62,432 nt of DNA from a virus: the IMG/VR virus record IMGVR_UViG_3300037882_001611, positions 1 through 62,432 of that record. One strand, given 5' to 3'. A model generated the notes under the pieces. The model saw only the letters and a program-made list of their open reading frames with translations. It did not search any database and had not been told where the DNA came from. How positions within the stretch are numbered: the stretch's first letter is position 1; every line of letters begins with the position of its first letter. Below are positions 45,808 through 53,798 of the stretch, piece by piece. The position numbers were made by a program, and so were the translations under genes.

Positions 45808-46300
45808 TTTCAAGTACCTCAATAAGTGCGAGTATTGGTGGGCGTTTGTCAAGCTTACCAGAATAGATGTCATCCTTGAGCTTTTTATCGTCAGTATAAC
45901 GAGCAAAAATTTCACGAGCTTTGTAGACCAAAGGATCTACATTTAGCTCAGGATGAGCGATTAGTGCTCGACGTTTCCATTCACGAAGTTTTTCAAATTC
46001 GATCTGAAGTTGAGTTTGTGTTTGAACATTATCAGCGATGGTTTTGATTGGTTTGGTTACAGGAGTAACATTGGGTTTACGTCCTCTTTTAAGTGGAGGA
46101 TTACCAGTAGCAGTATATGCCCAAACATTTCGACCATCTTTTTCGATTTTTTTACGAGTTATACTGCCACTACGTACCAGATCTATAAGTCGAGAAGAAA
46201 GGTTAATACTTAAAGAATTATCAAGCAATGCGATTATTTCTTTGGACGTTATATCTTCAAATTGAGATATAATATTTAAAATTTGTTGTGCTTGGGTCAT
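45797..46300 (-). CDS. Winged-helix/AT-hook-like DNA-binding protein
   Basis: The 167-residue protein has an N-terminal winged helix (residues about 1-62: QAQQILNIISQFEDITSKEIIALLDNSLSINLSSRLIDLVRSGSITRKKI…VWAYTAT), then a basic NPPLKRGRKPN segment resembling an AT-hook, then a helical C-terminus. It is a probable transcription regulator or DNA organiser. It starts just after the VWA-protein gene upstream, with GGGGATAATAA before the ATG. Confidence 0.8.
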   Translation of the reverse strand: MTQAQQILNIISQFEDITSKEIIALLDNSLSINLSSRLIDLVRSGSITRKKIEKDGRNVWAYTATGNPPLKRGRKPNVTPVTKPIKTIADNVQTQTQLQIEFEKLREWKRRALIAHPELNVDPLVYKAREIFARYTDDKKLKDDIYSGKLDKRPPILALIEVLENGA

Positions 46301-46303
46301 TTA

Positions 46304-47536
46304 TTATCCCCTGATATGAATGAGTTCGCCAAAATTAACGGTTGCACTTTTGTTGTCAATGGCTACCCAGATGGTTGGTAGATCAGTTAATGGTGGAGGA
46401 AGTTTCTCCATCACACCACAATAGAGATCAGAAAAAATCACTGCTGCGGTAGGATTATTTTCGATTATGTGTTCTCTGACAGGAGTCAAATCAGTACCAC
46501 CTCGACCTACAACCACAAGCTCAACGAAATCATCTTCTTCAAGAAATGTCTTTTCTTGGGTGATACGAGTATCAAACTGCACAAGAGTGAGCTTGCGGGG
46601 CTTAAACATGTCCTTGATGAACTTCACCTCAGAATTGAAGCGAATAACCTGTGAGTCAGTTACAGATCCAGATACATCGAGATAGTAAATGAGGTGATCA
46701 AGTTTACCATCATCTTCTACTCGTGATGGAAGATAGATATCATGGAAACGTCGATTAGGGCGACGCCATGAATAATCTGTATCACAGAGATCATGAAAAA
46801 ATTTGTGAAGCAAGGTTTCCCATGGAACCACAGGAGAGAGAAACTGCTTCAACAGAGTTTCAACTTCACCGGGGATATCTCCAGCTTGACCGGAGAGACG
46901 TGCTTGATGAGCAGCCTGAACAACGTTGCCAATTGCTTTGGCGATGTCTTCCTTGTCGTCACTGGGAATCAGATCACCGAGATTATCCTCAGGGTTTCCT
47001 TCTTGGTTCCCATCAGAAATGCCTTTCCAAGCGTCTCCCATCATTTTTTTGAGAGCAACAATAAAGTCCCAACCTTTACTCATTAGAGCATCATAGATGT
47101 CTTCTTCAGTAGCACGAGTAGGTGAATCAAAGCTATGATCGAGCCACGGCTTAATACCATGAAAAGAATATCCTGCTTTGTCGAGATCATTGTTAATCCG
47201 AATGTCACAAGCGTAGTTCCAAACCTGAGGATCACGATCACCGCGACGAACCATATGTAGTCTTGCAGGGTGCCAGAGTTCATGGACATTGACAGTCTTT
47301 CGAACTTCGGGATCCAAGGAGAGGAACCAGTGAGGATTCCACCAGAATTGATGGCCGTTGGTGGCAGCGGTAGGCACTTCCTCGGACCAAACAAAGTTCA
47401 TCATGGACATGAGAGGGCCGAGAAAGGCGGCATTATGGCCCATAAAGACTTTGGATTTGGTGATATCAAGTTGACGATTGAGTTCATAGAGATCAAATTC
47501 TCCACTCATTTTTTCGTTCTCTATGGGTTTGAACAT
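46304..47536 (-). CDS. Metallopeptidase-VWA protein, N4 gp25-like
   Basis: The protein has 410 residues from the ATG at 47536, which has AAGGTG 8 bases upstream; a second in-frame ATG at 47509 is possible. The N-terminal half has a zincin motif VHELWHPARLHM (HExxH, about residue 84-88) and the C-terminal half a VWA-like domain with MIDAS sequence YYLDVSGSV (DxSxS). Such proteins pair with MoxR-type AAA+ ATPases, here encoded upstream, in chaperone-like complexes. N4 genes 24/25 have the same pairing, with unknown purpose. Confidence 0.88.
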   Translation of the reverse strand: MFKPIENEKMSGEFDLYELNRQLDITKSKVFMGHNAAFLGPLMSMMNFVWSEEVPTAATNGHQFWWNPHWFLSLDPEVRKTVNVHELWHPARLHMVRRGDRDPQVWNYACDIRINNDLDKAGYSFHGIKPWLDHSFDSPTRATEEDIYDALMSKGWDFIVALKKMMGDAWKGISDGNQEGNPEDNLGDLIPSDDKEDIAKAIGNVVQAAHQARLSGQAGDIPGEVETLLKQFLSPVVPWETLLHKFFHDLCDTDYSWRRPNRRFHDIYLPSRVEDDGKLDHLIYYLDVSGSVTDSQVIRFNSEVKFIKDMFKPRKLTLVQFDTRITQEKTFLEEDDFVELVVVGRGGTDLTPVREHIIENNPTAAVIFSDLYCGVMEKLPPPLTDLPTIWVAIDNKSATVNFGELIHIRG

Positions 47537-47765
47537 TCTTTTTCACCTTGTTTGTGAGAGTTTCTGTGAACATACAACGAGTACAGGTAAGATAGATAAT
47601 ACCGTCTTCTTGCTCCAAGTTATAATGGTGTTGGACACAGGATCTACGTCCGAGAGGATCACCATTGGTTTCAATGCTGCGTCTGGTGAGGAGACCGGCT
47701 TTTTTGAAGTCGGCCTCCGTCCAGTCGATGATGCTTTTGCCTTTGAGTATATCCCATATATCCAT
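47493..47765 (-). CDS. Small zinc-ribbon-like protein between the MoxR and VWA genes
   Basis: The 90-residue protein begins MDIWDILKGKSIIDWTEADFKKAGLL and has a cysteine cluster (RRSCVQHHYNLEQEDGIIYLTCTRCMF, a C…C-x-x-C arrangement) that could bind a metal. It starts 5 bases after the MoxR gene and its end overlaps the VWA gene start in another frame, so it belongs to the same operon. It may be a small partner of the MoxR/VWA pair. Confidence 0.7.
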   Translation of the reverse strand: MDIWDILKGKSIIDWTEADFKKAGLLTRRSIETNGDPLGRRSCVQHHYNLEQEDGIIYLTCTRCMFTETLTNKVKKNVQTHRERKNEWRI

Positions 47766-47769
47766 ATCT

Positions 47770-48828
47770 TTAACTCAGATAGCGGTTGAGGTCTCTTAGT
47801 GCGGTTGCGAATGCGGGATGGATGCGAAGTTGAGGCTTCTGAACCATTACGGATCGGAAAAAGAGCACTTTGAAATCAAGGCTGAAACGGCCAGCATAGG
47901 TAGACAGATCACCGAAGTTCTTTTCGTCAACCATTTCACACATATGTGTGATGTTCGCCCATGATTCTGCTGGATCGTTAGGAATCCGACAGCTAATAGG
48001 ATCATCAGTAATTTCCTTAATGGAAATCAAGTTTTCGAAAACACGAGTAAACTGAATGAAATCTACAGCAACACCAGAAGTGATTTTGCCAGCATATTTA
48101 TGTGTTTGTCGAGGGTCGATACCCTTACTGCTTGGTTCCCGTGTTTTGAGGAGTTTGTTGACAAATTCCCATGTACGAGGACAGCAGAAAGTTTTCTCAT
48201 TGTGATCTGGACGGAAATCCATCAGTTTGCTTGGATAGCGGCTGAGATACGCAATGATACGTCGATCCCAGTTATTTTTCAAAGCAACATCTTCCATCCA
48301 TTCTTTGAAGTTGACCTCCAAGACATAGTGGGAAAGACGACTTTGCATAGCAGTGCCAATAGGATTGGTAATTGCTCGGTCAGTGGCTAGATTACCTGCA
48401 CCACCAATGACCACATTAGGATGAAGGTTTCGTTGACCAGTTTTTCGATCCAGAACGAGTTTATAAGCGGATGCTTGTACTGCTTTGAGAGCTGCATTGA
48501 ATTCATCTAAGAAAAGCAACCAACCTTGTTTACCCTTAGGTAGTTCATCTCCCTCCAAAGGGAAGAGATCGCCAAATGGTACGAACATTGCCCGTTTGGT
48601 AACAGGATCAATCATTGGGAGACCTGACAGATCTTCGGGAGCTGAAGTACTAAGACGATGGTCAATCAATTCAAGATTTAATTTTTCAGCAACCTGAGCA
48701 AAAATGCTCGATTTACCAATACCGGGGGATCCTTCTACGTAAGGAACAACACCGGAATAGAAATCATCTTCGATTGCTTCTGCGAGTTGCCGAGGTGTTA
48801 CACGGTAGATGTTGTTGATGTCGTCCAT
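47770..48828 (-). CDS. MoxR-family AAA+ ATPase, N4 gp24-like
   Basis: The protein has 352 residues from the ATG at 48828, which overlaps the preceding stop (TAATG). Walker A VEGSPGIGKSSI (about residue 30-37) and Walker B LLFLDEFNAA are clear, followed by the MoxR-type region GGAGNLATDRAITNPIGTAMQSRLSHY (sensor 1/arginine finger). MoxR ATPases remodel proteins together with VWA-domain partners, encoded immediately downstream. The phage function is unknown. Confidence 0.92.
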   Translation of the reverse strand: MDDINNIYRVTPRQLAEAIEDDFYSGVVPYVEGSPGIGKSSIFAQVAEKLNLELIDHRLSTSAPEDLSGLPMIDPVTKRAMFVPFGDLFPLEGDELPKGKQGWLLFLDEFNAALKAVQASAYKLVLDRKTGQRNLHPNVVIGGAGNLATDRAITNPIGTAMQSRLSHYVLEVNFKEWMEDVALKNNWDRRIIAYLSRYPSKLMDFRPDHNEKTFCCPRTWEFVNKLLKTREPSSKGIDPRQTHKYAGKITSGVAVDFIQFTRVFENLISIKEITDDPISCRIPNDPAESWANITHMCEMVDEKNFGDLSTYAGRFSLDFKVLFFRSVMVQKPQLRIHPAFATALRDLNRYLS

Positions 48829-49256
48829 TATCTTTCGATATCCTGTTCTGTACGAGGCGGAATATACGCTTCGTAGGGGTTGTTTTCGGTACAAAGGTGG
48901 CCGATTGGTGTCATTATGAAATCACCATCTTCGTGACCCACCAAAGCAAGTACGGAACGGGGTTCCATTGTCTTGGCATCAAGACATGCCATAAGAGCTA
49001 GATCGCCTGCACCGGCGGCTTTCTGCAATTGATGAAACCACTGCTTATGGTGATCAGGAAGTTTACCGTGTTGGTCGGGAAGACCAATGGTTTCAATGGG
49101 CTTATTCAAAACTTCATTGAGACGACACCAAAGACCATTACTGAGTTCGATGATTGTGTTTCCATTTTTATCCTTGGTTCCTCGCATGATGAGATCGTTG
49201 CTAATTGCAGTTAGGAGATCCAGAAGATCTCGATTTTCTTTTCGAAGATTACTCAT
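48828..49256 (-). CDS. Conserved hypothetical protein upstream of moxR-like gene
   Basis: The 142-residue protein has a helical N-terminus and a mixed middle (SNGLWCRLNEVLNKP) with ALMACLDAKTMEPRSVLALVGHEDGDFIMTPIGHL near the C-terminus, which looks like a small alpha/beta phage protein. It is coupled to both neighbours by 4-base or shorter overlaps (ATGA upstream, TAATG downstream), so it is probably part of the MoxR/VWA operon. Confidence 0.78.
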   Translation of the reverse strand: MSNLRKENRDLLDLLTAISNDLIMRGTKDKNGNTIIELSNGLWCRLNEVLNKPIETIGLPDQHGKLPDHHKQWFHQLQKAAGAGDLALMACLDAKTMEPRSVLALVGHEDGDFIMTPIGHLCTENNPYEAYIPPRTEQDIER

Positions 49257-49495
49257 AATGAGGTTCCTTGATAGATAACATCGAATTTACCATCATTCCA
49301 AAAGCAAAGGATGACTTGACCACGTTTTTTTGTGACAGGATTATAACTGGTCGTAAATGGACGAATATTTTTATAATCTTCGTCTTTACGGAGTTCTTTG
49401 AGAGCTGCATTTAGTTCATCAACAGCTTGTGTGGTCCGTTCATATGGAGTGAGTTTAGGTTTCGGTTTCTTAAAGAAACGTGAGAAAATAGACAT
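49253..49495 (-). CDS. Small hypothetical protein
   Basis: The 80-residue protein has GAGGAG well spaced before the ATG. It has a basic N-terminus (MSIFSRFFKKPKPKLTPYERT), a helix (VDELNAALKELRKDEDYKN) and a beta-rich C-terminus. It starts the operon that runs into the MoxR/VWA genes, immediately after a terminator. Confidence 0.75.
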   Translation of the reverse strand: MSIFSRFFKKPKPKLTPYERTTQAVDELNAALKELRKDEDYKNIRPFTTSYNPVTKKRGQVILCFWNDGKFDVIYQGTSL

Positions 49496-49524
49496 TATTG
49501 AACTCCTCGATTAAAATAAAAAAC

Positions 49525-49548
49525 CCGGAGAACCTAAGTCCTCCGGGC
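49525..49548 (-). terminator. Terminator after the 135-residue protein gene
   Basis: CCCGGAG pairs with CTCCGGG around a 10-base loop and is followed on the minus strand by TTTTTTATTTT. Confidence 0.88.
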
Positions 49549-49575
49549 ATTTTTGATTTGAAAGATAGACTGATT

Positions 49576-49983
49576 TTAGTCCAGCTCTTCGAGTTGCTTG
49601 AGAATGTCTTCCTTGGACATCGAAGCGAGTTCAGTGTTTTCACGGTTTTCCAAAGCTTCAAGCAGTTTGGCACGACGAGCACGCTTCTCACGCTTGGCGA
49701 GAGCAACAGCGTTCTGTTCCTGACGGAAGTCGATTACCAACTTCACCACGTTAAGCATTTCGTTCAAGCCGTTTTGCTGAGCAGTGTCACCACGATTGAC
49801 GAAGCTTTCTTCTCCCAGAGACTTGAGAGCACTGTTGACCGATTTGGCCACAGCATCAAGGCTGAAGCCGTTTGTTGCCGTCAAAGGCATTCCAAACAGA
49901 TCCTCAGTGGTGATGAGACCACGAGCAGAGGGGAATCGCATTGCCGTGGACAAAGCGATAAGCAGAAGGTTTTTTTCAGACAT
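49576..49983 (-). CDS. Conserved hypothetical helical protein
   Basis: The protein has 135 residues from the ATG at 49983; another ATG 6 bases upstream directly abuts the AAGGA Shine-Dalgarno and is less likely. The N-terminal part (MSEKNLLLIALSTAMRFPSARGLITTEDLFGMPLT) looks folded. The rest is a long charged helix, probably a coiled coil (about 85-130, REQNAVALAKREKRARRAKLLEALENRE). It is followed by a strong terminator. The name is not recognised. Confidence 0.78.
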   Translation of the reverse strand: MSEKNLLLIALSTAMRFPSARGLITTEDLFGMPLTATNGFSLDAVAKSVNSALKSLGEESFVNRGDTAQQNGLNEMLNVVKLVIDFRQEQNAVALAKREKRARRAKLLEALENRENTELASMSKEDILKQLEELD

Positions 49984-49992
49984 GTTCATTCC

Positions 49993-51978
49993 TTAGAACT
50001 GAAGGTTATAGGCACGGCGATCACCGGACCCGGAAGTGACAATGACAACACAAGTATCGTCACGAGTCGAAGAGAAGCCCAGACCAGACAGACTGTCTGG
50101 GATAGGTTCACACTTGGTTTTGGAACCAAGCACCTCAAACACCTTGCGATGTTCGTTGAGGTCCGAACGGAGAAATTCGTTATAAATTCCCCGAGTTGGT
50201 TCTGGGTTATTACACCCAGAAAGTATAAAGAACCAGTGTTTATTGCCCTTACCAATCTGTCCATCCCAATGATTTGGAGACAACATGAGCGTATCGACCG
50301 GAACGAAAGTTTCTGTCTTGATGCCCCATTTATCTTTTGAACCAGTGGAAGAAACCAGTTTCTTGTTGACCACCAAATTCTTGAGTTGGCCAGCGAACAT
50401 TTCGAATTGAAAGACTTCATGTTGTTCTTTGGATTTCATTTCGAAAGCATAAGTATAGATCTTGCTTTCACCATTAGCCCAAAGTTCGAGAGTGAAACCC
50501 GGATCACGGGTATGACGCTTCGAGAACTGATGGATTGAAACAGCATACTTACCGTCACGAGGACGTTTCCAGCTCAGATTTTCGACGGGATCGACTTTGT
50601 TATGGTGATTAAGGCTGTTTGTATCAACATCGAGAATGCTCTTCGTATTATGATAATAAATATGTCCTTCGGGGCATTGAGCGTGCATGTCAAGGTCATC
50701 ACCATTGTACCATGCAAGTGAAACTCGCAACGGCACTTCGGTGTTACCACCTGCACGCTTGACCTTTTCCTTGATGGAGTCGGTGACTTCACCATCATAG
50801 GACCATGCAAATTGGTTATCCCATTGGAACAACCGAGCAGGATCATCTGAACCAGTGAGACTGACAAAGTTGTTGAGATGGCGATTTTGGACCATGAGAT
50901 CCATTGCTGTAGCAGTCGGCAGCACATCCTTGAGGAAGTCTTCGATTTTGATGGTTTGAGCGTCTTTGTATGACGGTAAGGGTTTGGTGGCCATGGCTGG
51001 AGCCAGAATCTCCATCAAACCACTGTCTTTCATCTGTGATTTTTTGGTTCGATTGGCCCAGAGAACATTATTGATGCTGACATCAGAGATTCGAGCAAAC
51101 CGACGATGTACAGCAGCTTCGAGACCAAGGCTCTTCAACTTATCGACAGCTTGTTCAGCCATTTTGGGCGTGATGAGAGCAGAGGTTCGCTTGTAGTTTT
51201 CGGGGGCTACCTTTGATTCGAACATTTTGACGGCATCTTCCAGATCTACACCTGTAGACAGGTCAGTTAGAAGAGTACCAATAACAGTATTGCGGAAACG
51301 AGCTTTCGGATCACTGACGTTAGCCCAGATGAAAGCATCACGATCTGAAGCTTCATTATACTGCTTCTGGATCTTTTGGAATGCCTTGACTGAGGCAAGA
51401 TGTTCTTTACCACGATAGATAGATTTGCTCTCAATGAGATCAATCACCGTTTCGAAGGATGCGGGAGTCAGTTCTTCCAGACCACGTTTGAAAACATGAA
51501 CGGTAGTGTTCAGATCACCACGATCCTTATCGGGAGTTGTACTGAAATGCTTGTCAGCAACTCGACCGTAGAAGTGATGCCACATGATAATTTCATGGTT
51601 GTCGGCATTGCTTTCGTGGCTGTATTGGCGTTCCTTGGTTCGGAATACACTGATAATGGGAGCCTGACGAACCAATGCCTGCATTGTACGTGCAACAGTA
51701 GCATAGGGTTCAGGTAGGTCAACCAAGTTATCCCAGACGGTGAGGCGAAGATGGGTGATCGGATCAATGCCCACGAGCAAACCGAGGCGTCGGATAAACG
51801 ACTTACAGCAGTTGCAGTCATGGACCGTTCGTTCACGAAAAATAGGATCAGTGCCTTCAGGGAAAGCAGCTAGATAACTGGCGAAGATGTCTTCGACATC
51901 AACGACGAACAGTTCATGCTTCTGCATGGCTGCATATTGGGCATGAACTGCCTTTGAAAAGATTTGAAATTCACTCAT
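49993..51978 (-). CDS. Large conserved protein with a YfaP/DUF2135-like domain
   Basis: The protein has 661 residues from the ATG at 51978 (GGAG 11 nt upstream); earlier in-frame ATGs lie in the tmRNA terminator. Two regions stand out: a cysteine-containing patch (TVHDCNCCKSFIRRLG, about 50-65), and a middle domain at about 430-540 (LRVSLAWYNGDDLDMHAQCPEGHIYYHN… LDVDTN…PRDGKYAVSIHQF) resembling YfaP/DUF2135 beta-sandwich proteins. The rest is helical. The function is unknown. It is the first protein gene downstream of the tmRNA terminator. Confidence 0.82.
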   Translation of the reverse strand: MSEFQIFSKAVHAQYAAMQKHELFVVDVEDIFASYLAAFPEGTDPIFRERTVHDCNCCKSFIRRLGLLVGIDPITHLRLTVWDNLVDLPEPYATVARTMQALVRQAPIISVFRTKERQYSHESNADNHEIIMWHHFYGRVADKHFSTTPDKDRGDLNTTVHVFKRGLEELTPASFETVIDLIESKSIYRGKEHLASVKAFQKIQKQYNEASDRDAFIWANVSDPKARFRNTVIGTLLTDLSTGVDLEDAVKMFESKVAPENYKRTSALITPKMAEQAVDKLKSLGLEAAVHRRFARISDVSINNVLWANRTKKSQMKDSGLMEILAPAMATKPLPSYKDAQTIKIEDFLKDVLPTATAMDLMVQNRHLNNFVSLTGSDDPARLFQWDNQFAWSYDGEVTDSIKEKVKRAGGNTEVPLRVSLAWYNGDDLDMHAQCPEGHIYYHNTKSILDVDTNSLNHHNKVDPVENLSWKRPRDGKYAVSIHQFSKRHTRDPGFTLELWANGESKIYTYAFEMKSKEQHEVFQFEMFAGQLKNLVVNKKLVSSTGSKDKWGIKTETFVPVDTLMLSPNHWDGQIGKGNKHWFFILSGCNNPEPTRGIYNEFLRSDLNEHRKVFEVLGSKTKCEPIPDSLSGLGFSSTRDDTCVVIVTSGSGDRRAYNLQF

Positions 51979-52033
51979 TGTTGTTCTCCGGGTTTGGACC
52001 GATAATGGTTTGAAAAAACAAACCAAATAAAAA

Positions 52034-52061
52034 ATCCCACGCCAAATGAATGACGTGGGAT
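52034..52061 (-). terminator. Terminator after the tmRNA gene
   Basis: ATCCCACG pairs with CGTGGGAT around a 12-base loop and is followed on the minus strand by TTTTTTATTT. It closes the RNA locus and separates it from the YfaP-like gene. Confidence 0.9.
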
Positions 52062-52400
52062 TTCTTCTAACAATTCTGTTGCAAGGCTGTTAGAAGCCCC
52101 TATCTGCTACCTATTAGGCAGCAAGACGAAGTGCCATTACTGGCGAATTGTCGTTGGCATTTGTTGCTAACTATCCCGTCACGGTGGGCCATTCCGGATC
52201 GCGTTCAATTTCAGTCTTTCGGATCGAGACTATTTCACCCCCATCAACTGCCCTGTGGGCTCGCCCGTCGAGCCCGGACATGCACTCAGAGAGGCACTTC
52301 CTGCTTTGGCGATCATTCCCACAGGACAGATGGTGGAGGTGGCGGGTACCGCCCCCGCGTCTCCGATTGTCTTACGTTGATCGAATTACGATCATATCCT
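52062..52400 (-). ncRNA. ssrA: Transfer-messenger RNA, circularly permuted (two-piece) type
   Basis: Reading the minus strand, an acceptor piece comes first and ends CACCTCC-A-CCA at 52331, preceded by a T-arm-like hairpin (GCGGG/CCCGC). An 88-base intervening segment follows (52243-52330), closed by a perfect 8-bp stem CCTGTGGG/CCCACAGG (52318-52325 and 52252-52259). The coding piece then starts at 52242 with GGGGGTG, which pairs with CACCTCC and places a G-U wobble at the third pair, the alanine identity element of tmRNAs. The tag frame ends in double stop codons within a GCTGCC/GGTAGC hairpin. A TTCTAACA/TGTTAGAA stem follows, then a terminator. This acceptor-first order is that of alphaproteobacterial ssrA. 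tmRNA rescues stalled ribosomes and tags their products for proteolysis. Exact 5' and 3' ends are not determined. Confidence 0.93.
52111..52158 (-). other. tmRNA tag-peptide reading frame
   Basis: The frame reads ANDNSPVMALRLAA followed by TAA TAG. It begins AND and ends LAA, as tags in alphaproteobacteria do (AND… …LAA). The last residues are the expected ClpXP/ClpAP recognition signal. The central SPVMALR part is unlike host tags I can recall. The first alanine of the full tag would come from the charged tmRNA itself. Confidence 0.88.
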
Positions 52401-52459
52401 GAAGAATAATGCCCCCTAGAGCTTTAGGCAAGAGGGGTGATAACGGTGCATCATTCTTC
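52401..52459 (-). ncRNA. 12-bp stem-loop immediately upstream of the tmRNA acceptor piece
   Basis: GAAGAATGATGC pairs with GCATTATTCTTC (12 bp, one wobble) around an inner hairpin CCCCT/AGGGG. It may be the first helix of the tmRNA precursor or a processing signal between the large structured RNA and the tmRNA. Confidence 0.7.
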
Positions 52460-52961
52460 TGAATTTGCAAACTCGGATGGCCTGCTGGTATATTGCTACA
52501 TTGAAAGCACAGGGACCAGCAGGGCGCACCAAAGATGAACCCGCAAGCATTGGAGTGTTTCAGATCCCATAAATGGGGTACGTTTCTCTTCCAATGCAGG
52601 CTTCGTCATTCCTAAATATCGTTGTATTCAGTAACTAATTTAACGAGTTGAGTCTGATAACTCAATACAGCTAGTCAATGCTGTATCCCCTGTTCGGATG
52701 CCTATTCAGGCAAATTTCGTGCTTTAGAGTTTATTATATTGGACTATCCAAAGCTGACCAATGTGCTTGCTTCGATGTCTCTAGCCACAATGTAGCTTCG
52801 TTTCTTTCGATGCCACGGAGATACGTGGGTTGTTTGGATCCGAGGGAACCAACCTCGCTAAGCCACCCTTAGGGCCGATCTACGTCTTAGGCCGCTCTCG
52901 TTAGTAATGATAGCTCCCCTGTGACCGAGCCGTCCTCAATTGCAGAACTTAATCTACGGAG

Positions 52962-52985
52962 AGGATGCATTGGGATCGAACCAAT
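52962..52985 (-). other. Canonical tRNA-like T-arm inside the structured RNA
   Basis: ATTGG-TTCGATC-CCAAT has a perfect 5-bp stem, the G53-C61 closing pair and a consensus T-loop. The upstream sequence offers only an imperfect anticodon-like arm (CACC/GGTG with loop containing TTTGAAT) and no normal D-arm, so this is not a standard tRNA gene. It may be a T-loop module of the large RNA. Confidence 0.45.
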
Positions 52986-53765
52986 ACCATCACCAATTCA
53001 AAAGGTGTTCGGGTACATGGACTCTAGGTTACACCCGTATGACCGTCAATTCTCGTTCCACTTGAGGTTTTGTCAGTGCCCGCCTGACTACACAATGCCG
53101 CTTAACGTCCATCTATTCACAGAATAGTGTTAGGACGACGGGAGCATGAATAACTCTGGTTCACGGAGCTTCTAATTGAGAGCACAACTTTCAATTTCGA
53201 TGCTAATTTCCTAACCAGTCTCCGTGTTCCCCAATCGGTACACTATGAGCAGTTTCCAACCGTTTCGATCTTCCTTGTCCTCCGGTCATGACTCCGGACG
53301 ATTAGAAGACACTGGTTGAACTCTTATTTCCGTTTCCACCCACGGTGCTGAGAGCGTATCATCAGACCCGGTGGATCTAGGCTTATCCAAAGTACCAGAG
53401 CCATGGTGGCGCCTATCTGGTTCATCCCAGCAACGGTCTGAATGGTCCTAACAATCATTCAGACTTTTTCTTGGTTTTAGAACATCGCAAAAAACCAATA
53501 TTCTCATCTTAGAAGGCCGGACCACCGCTTCGTTGCGACTTCTCGTGTTCGGCATGATCAAGAACCAAATTTCGACCTGCTACTATTAGGTGTTTAGGTC
53601 TATCAGCCTTCAAAAATGAGAGTGACCGTCATCGTTGGGAGCTACCCAATCACATCTGCCCAGTCAAGCCACCTGAATGTTTAATAAGATCTTTGAGGCC
53701 CATTCAGACTGAAGGTTTGAAGCCTCAAGAAATCACGCTATTCCTGCTGTGTACTTTAGCAGTTT

Positions 53766-53787
53766 TTTATCTATTGCAATAGATAAA
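53766..53787 (-). repeat. Perfect 22-bp palindrome
   Basis: TTTATCTATTGCAATAGATAAA is fully self-complementary. It begins 17 bases downstream of the hammerhead cleavage site on the minus strand, so it would form the first hairpin of the released RNA, or serve as a protein-binding site in DNA. Confidence 0.75.
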
Positions 53788-53798
53788 CATCTAAGCGT

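Noticed and set aside
52953-53045. Possible tRNA gene around the consensus T-arm
   Set aside because: No D-arm, a mismatched anticodon stem and no 5' acceptor strand complementary to GCATCCT; kept only as a T-arm module.
52131-53127. Plus-strand frames of 60-90 codons in the RNA locus
   Set aside because: Arginine/serine/proline-rich translations without ribosome-binding sites, opposite the tmRNA and structured RNA.
53355-53375. A second CTGATGA (minus strand) followed by GAAAC, suggesting another hammerhead
   Set aside because: The base after CTGATGA and the base before GAA cannot pair as stem II (U…G instead of G-C), and no stem III with a cleavage triplet follows.
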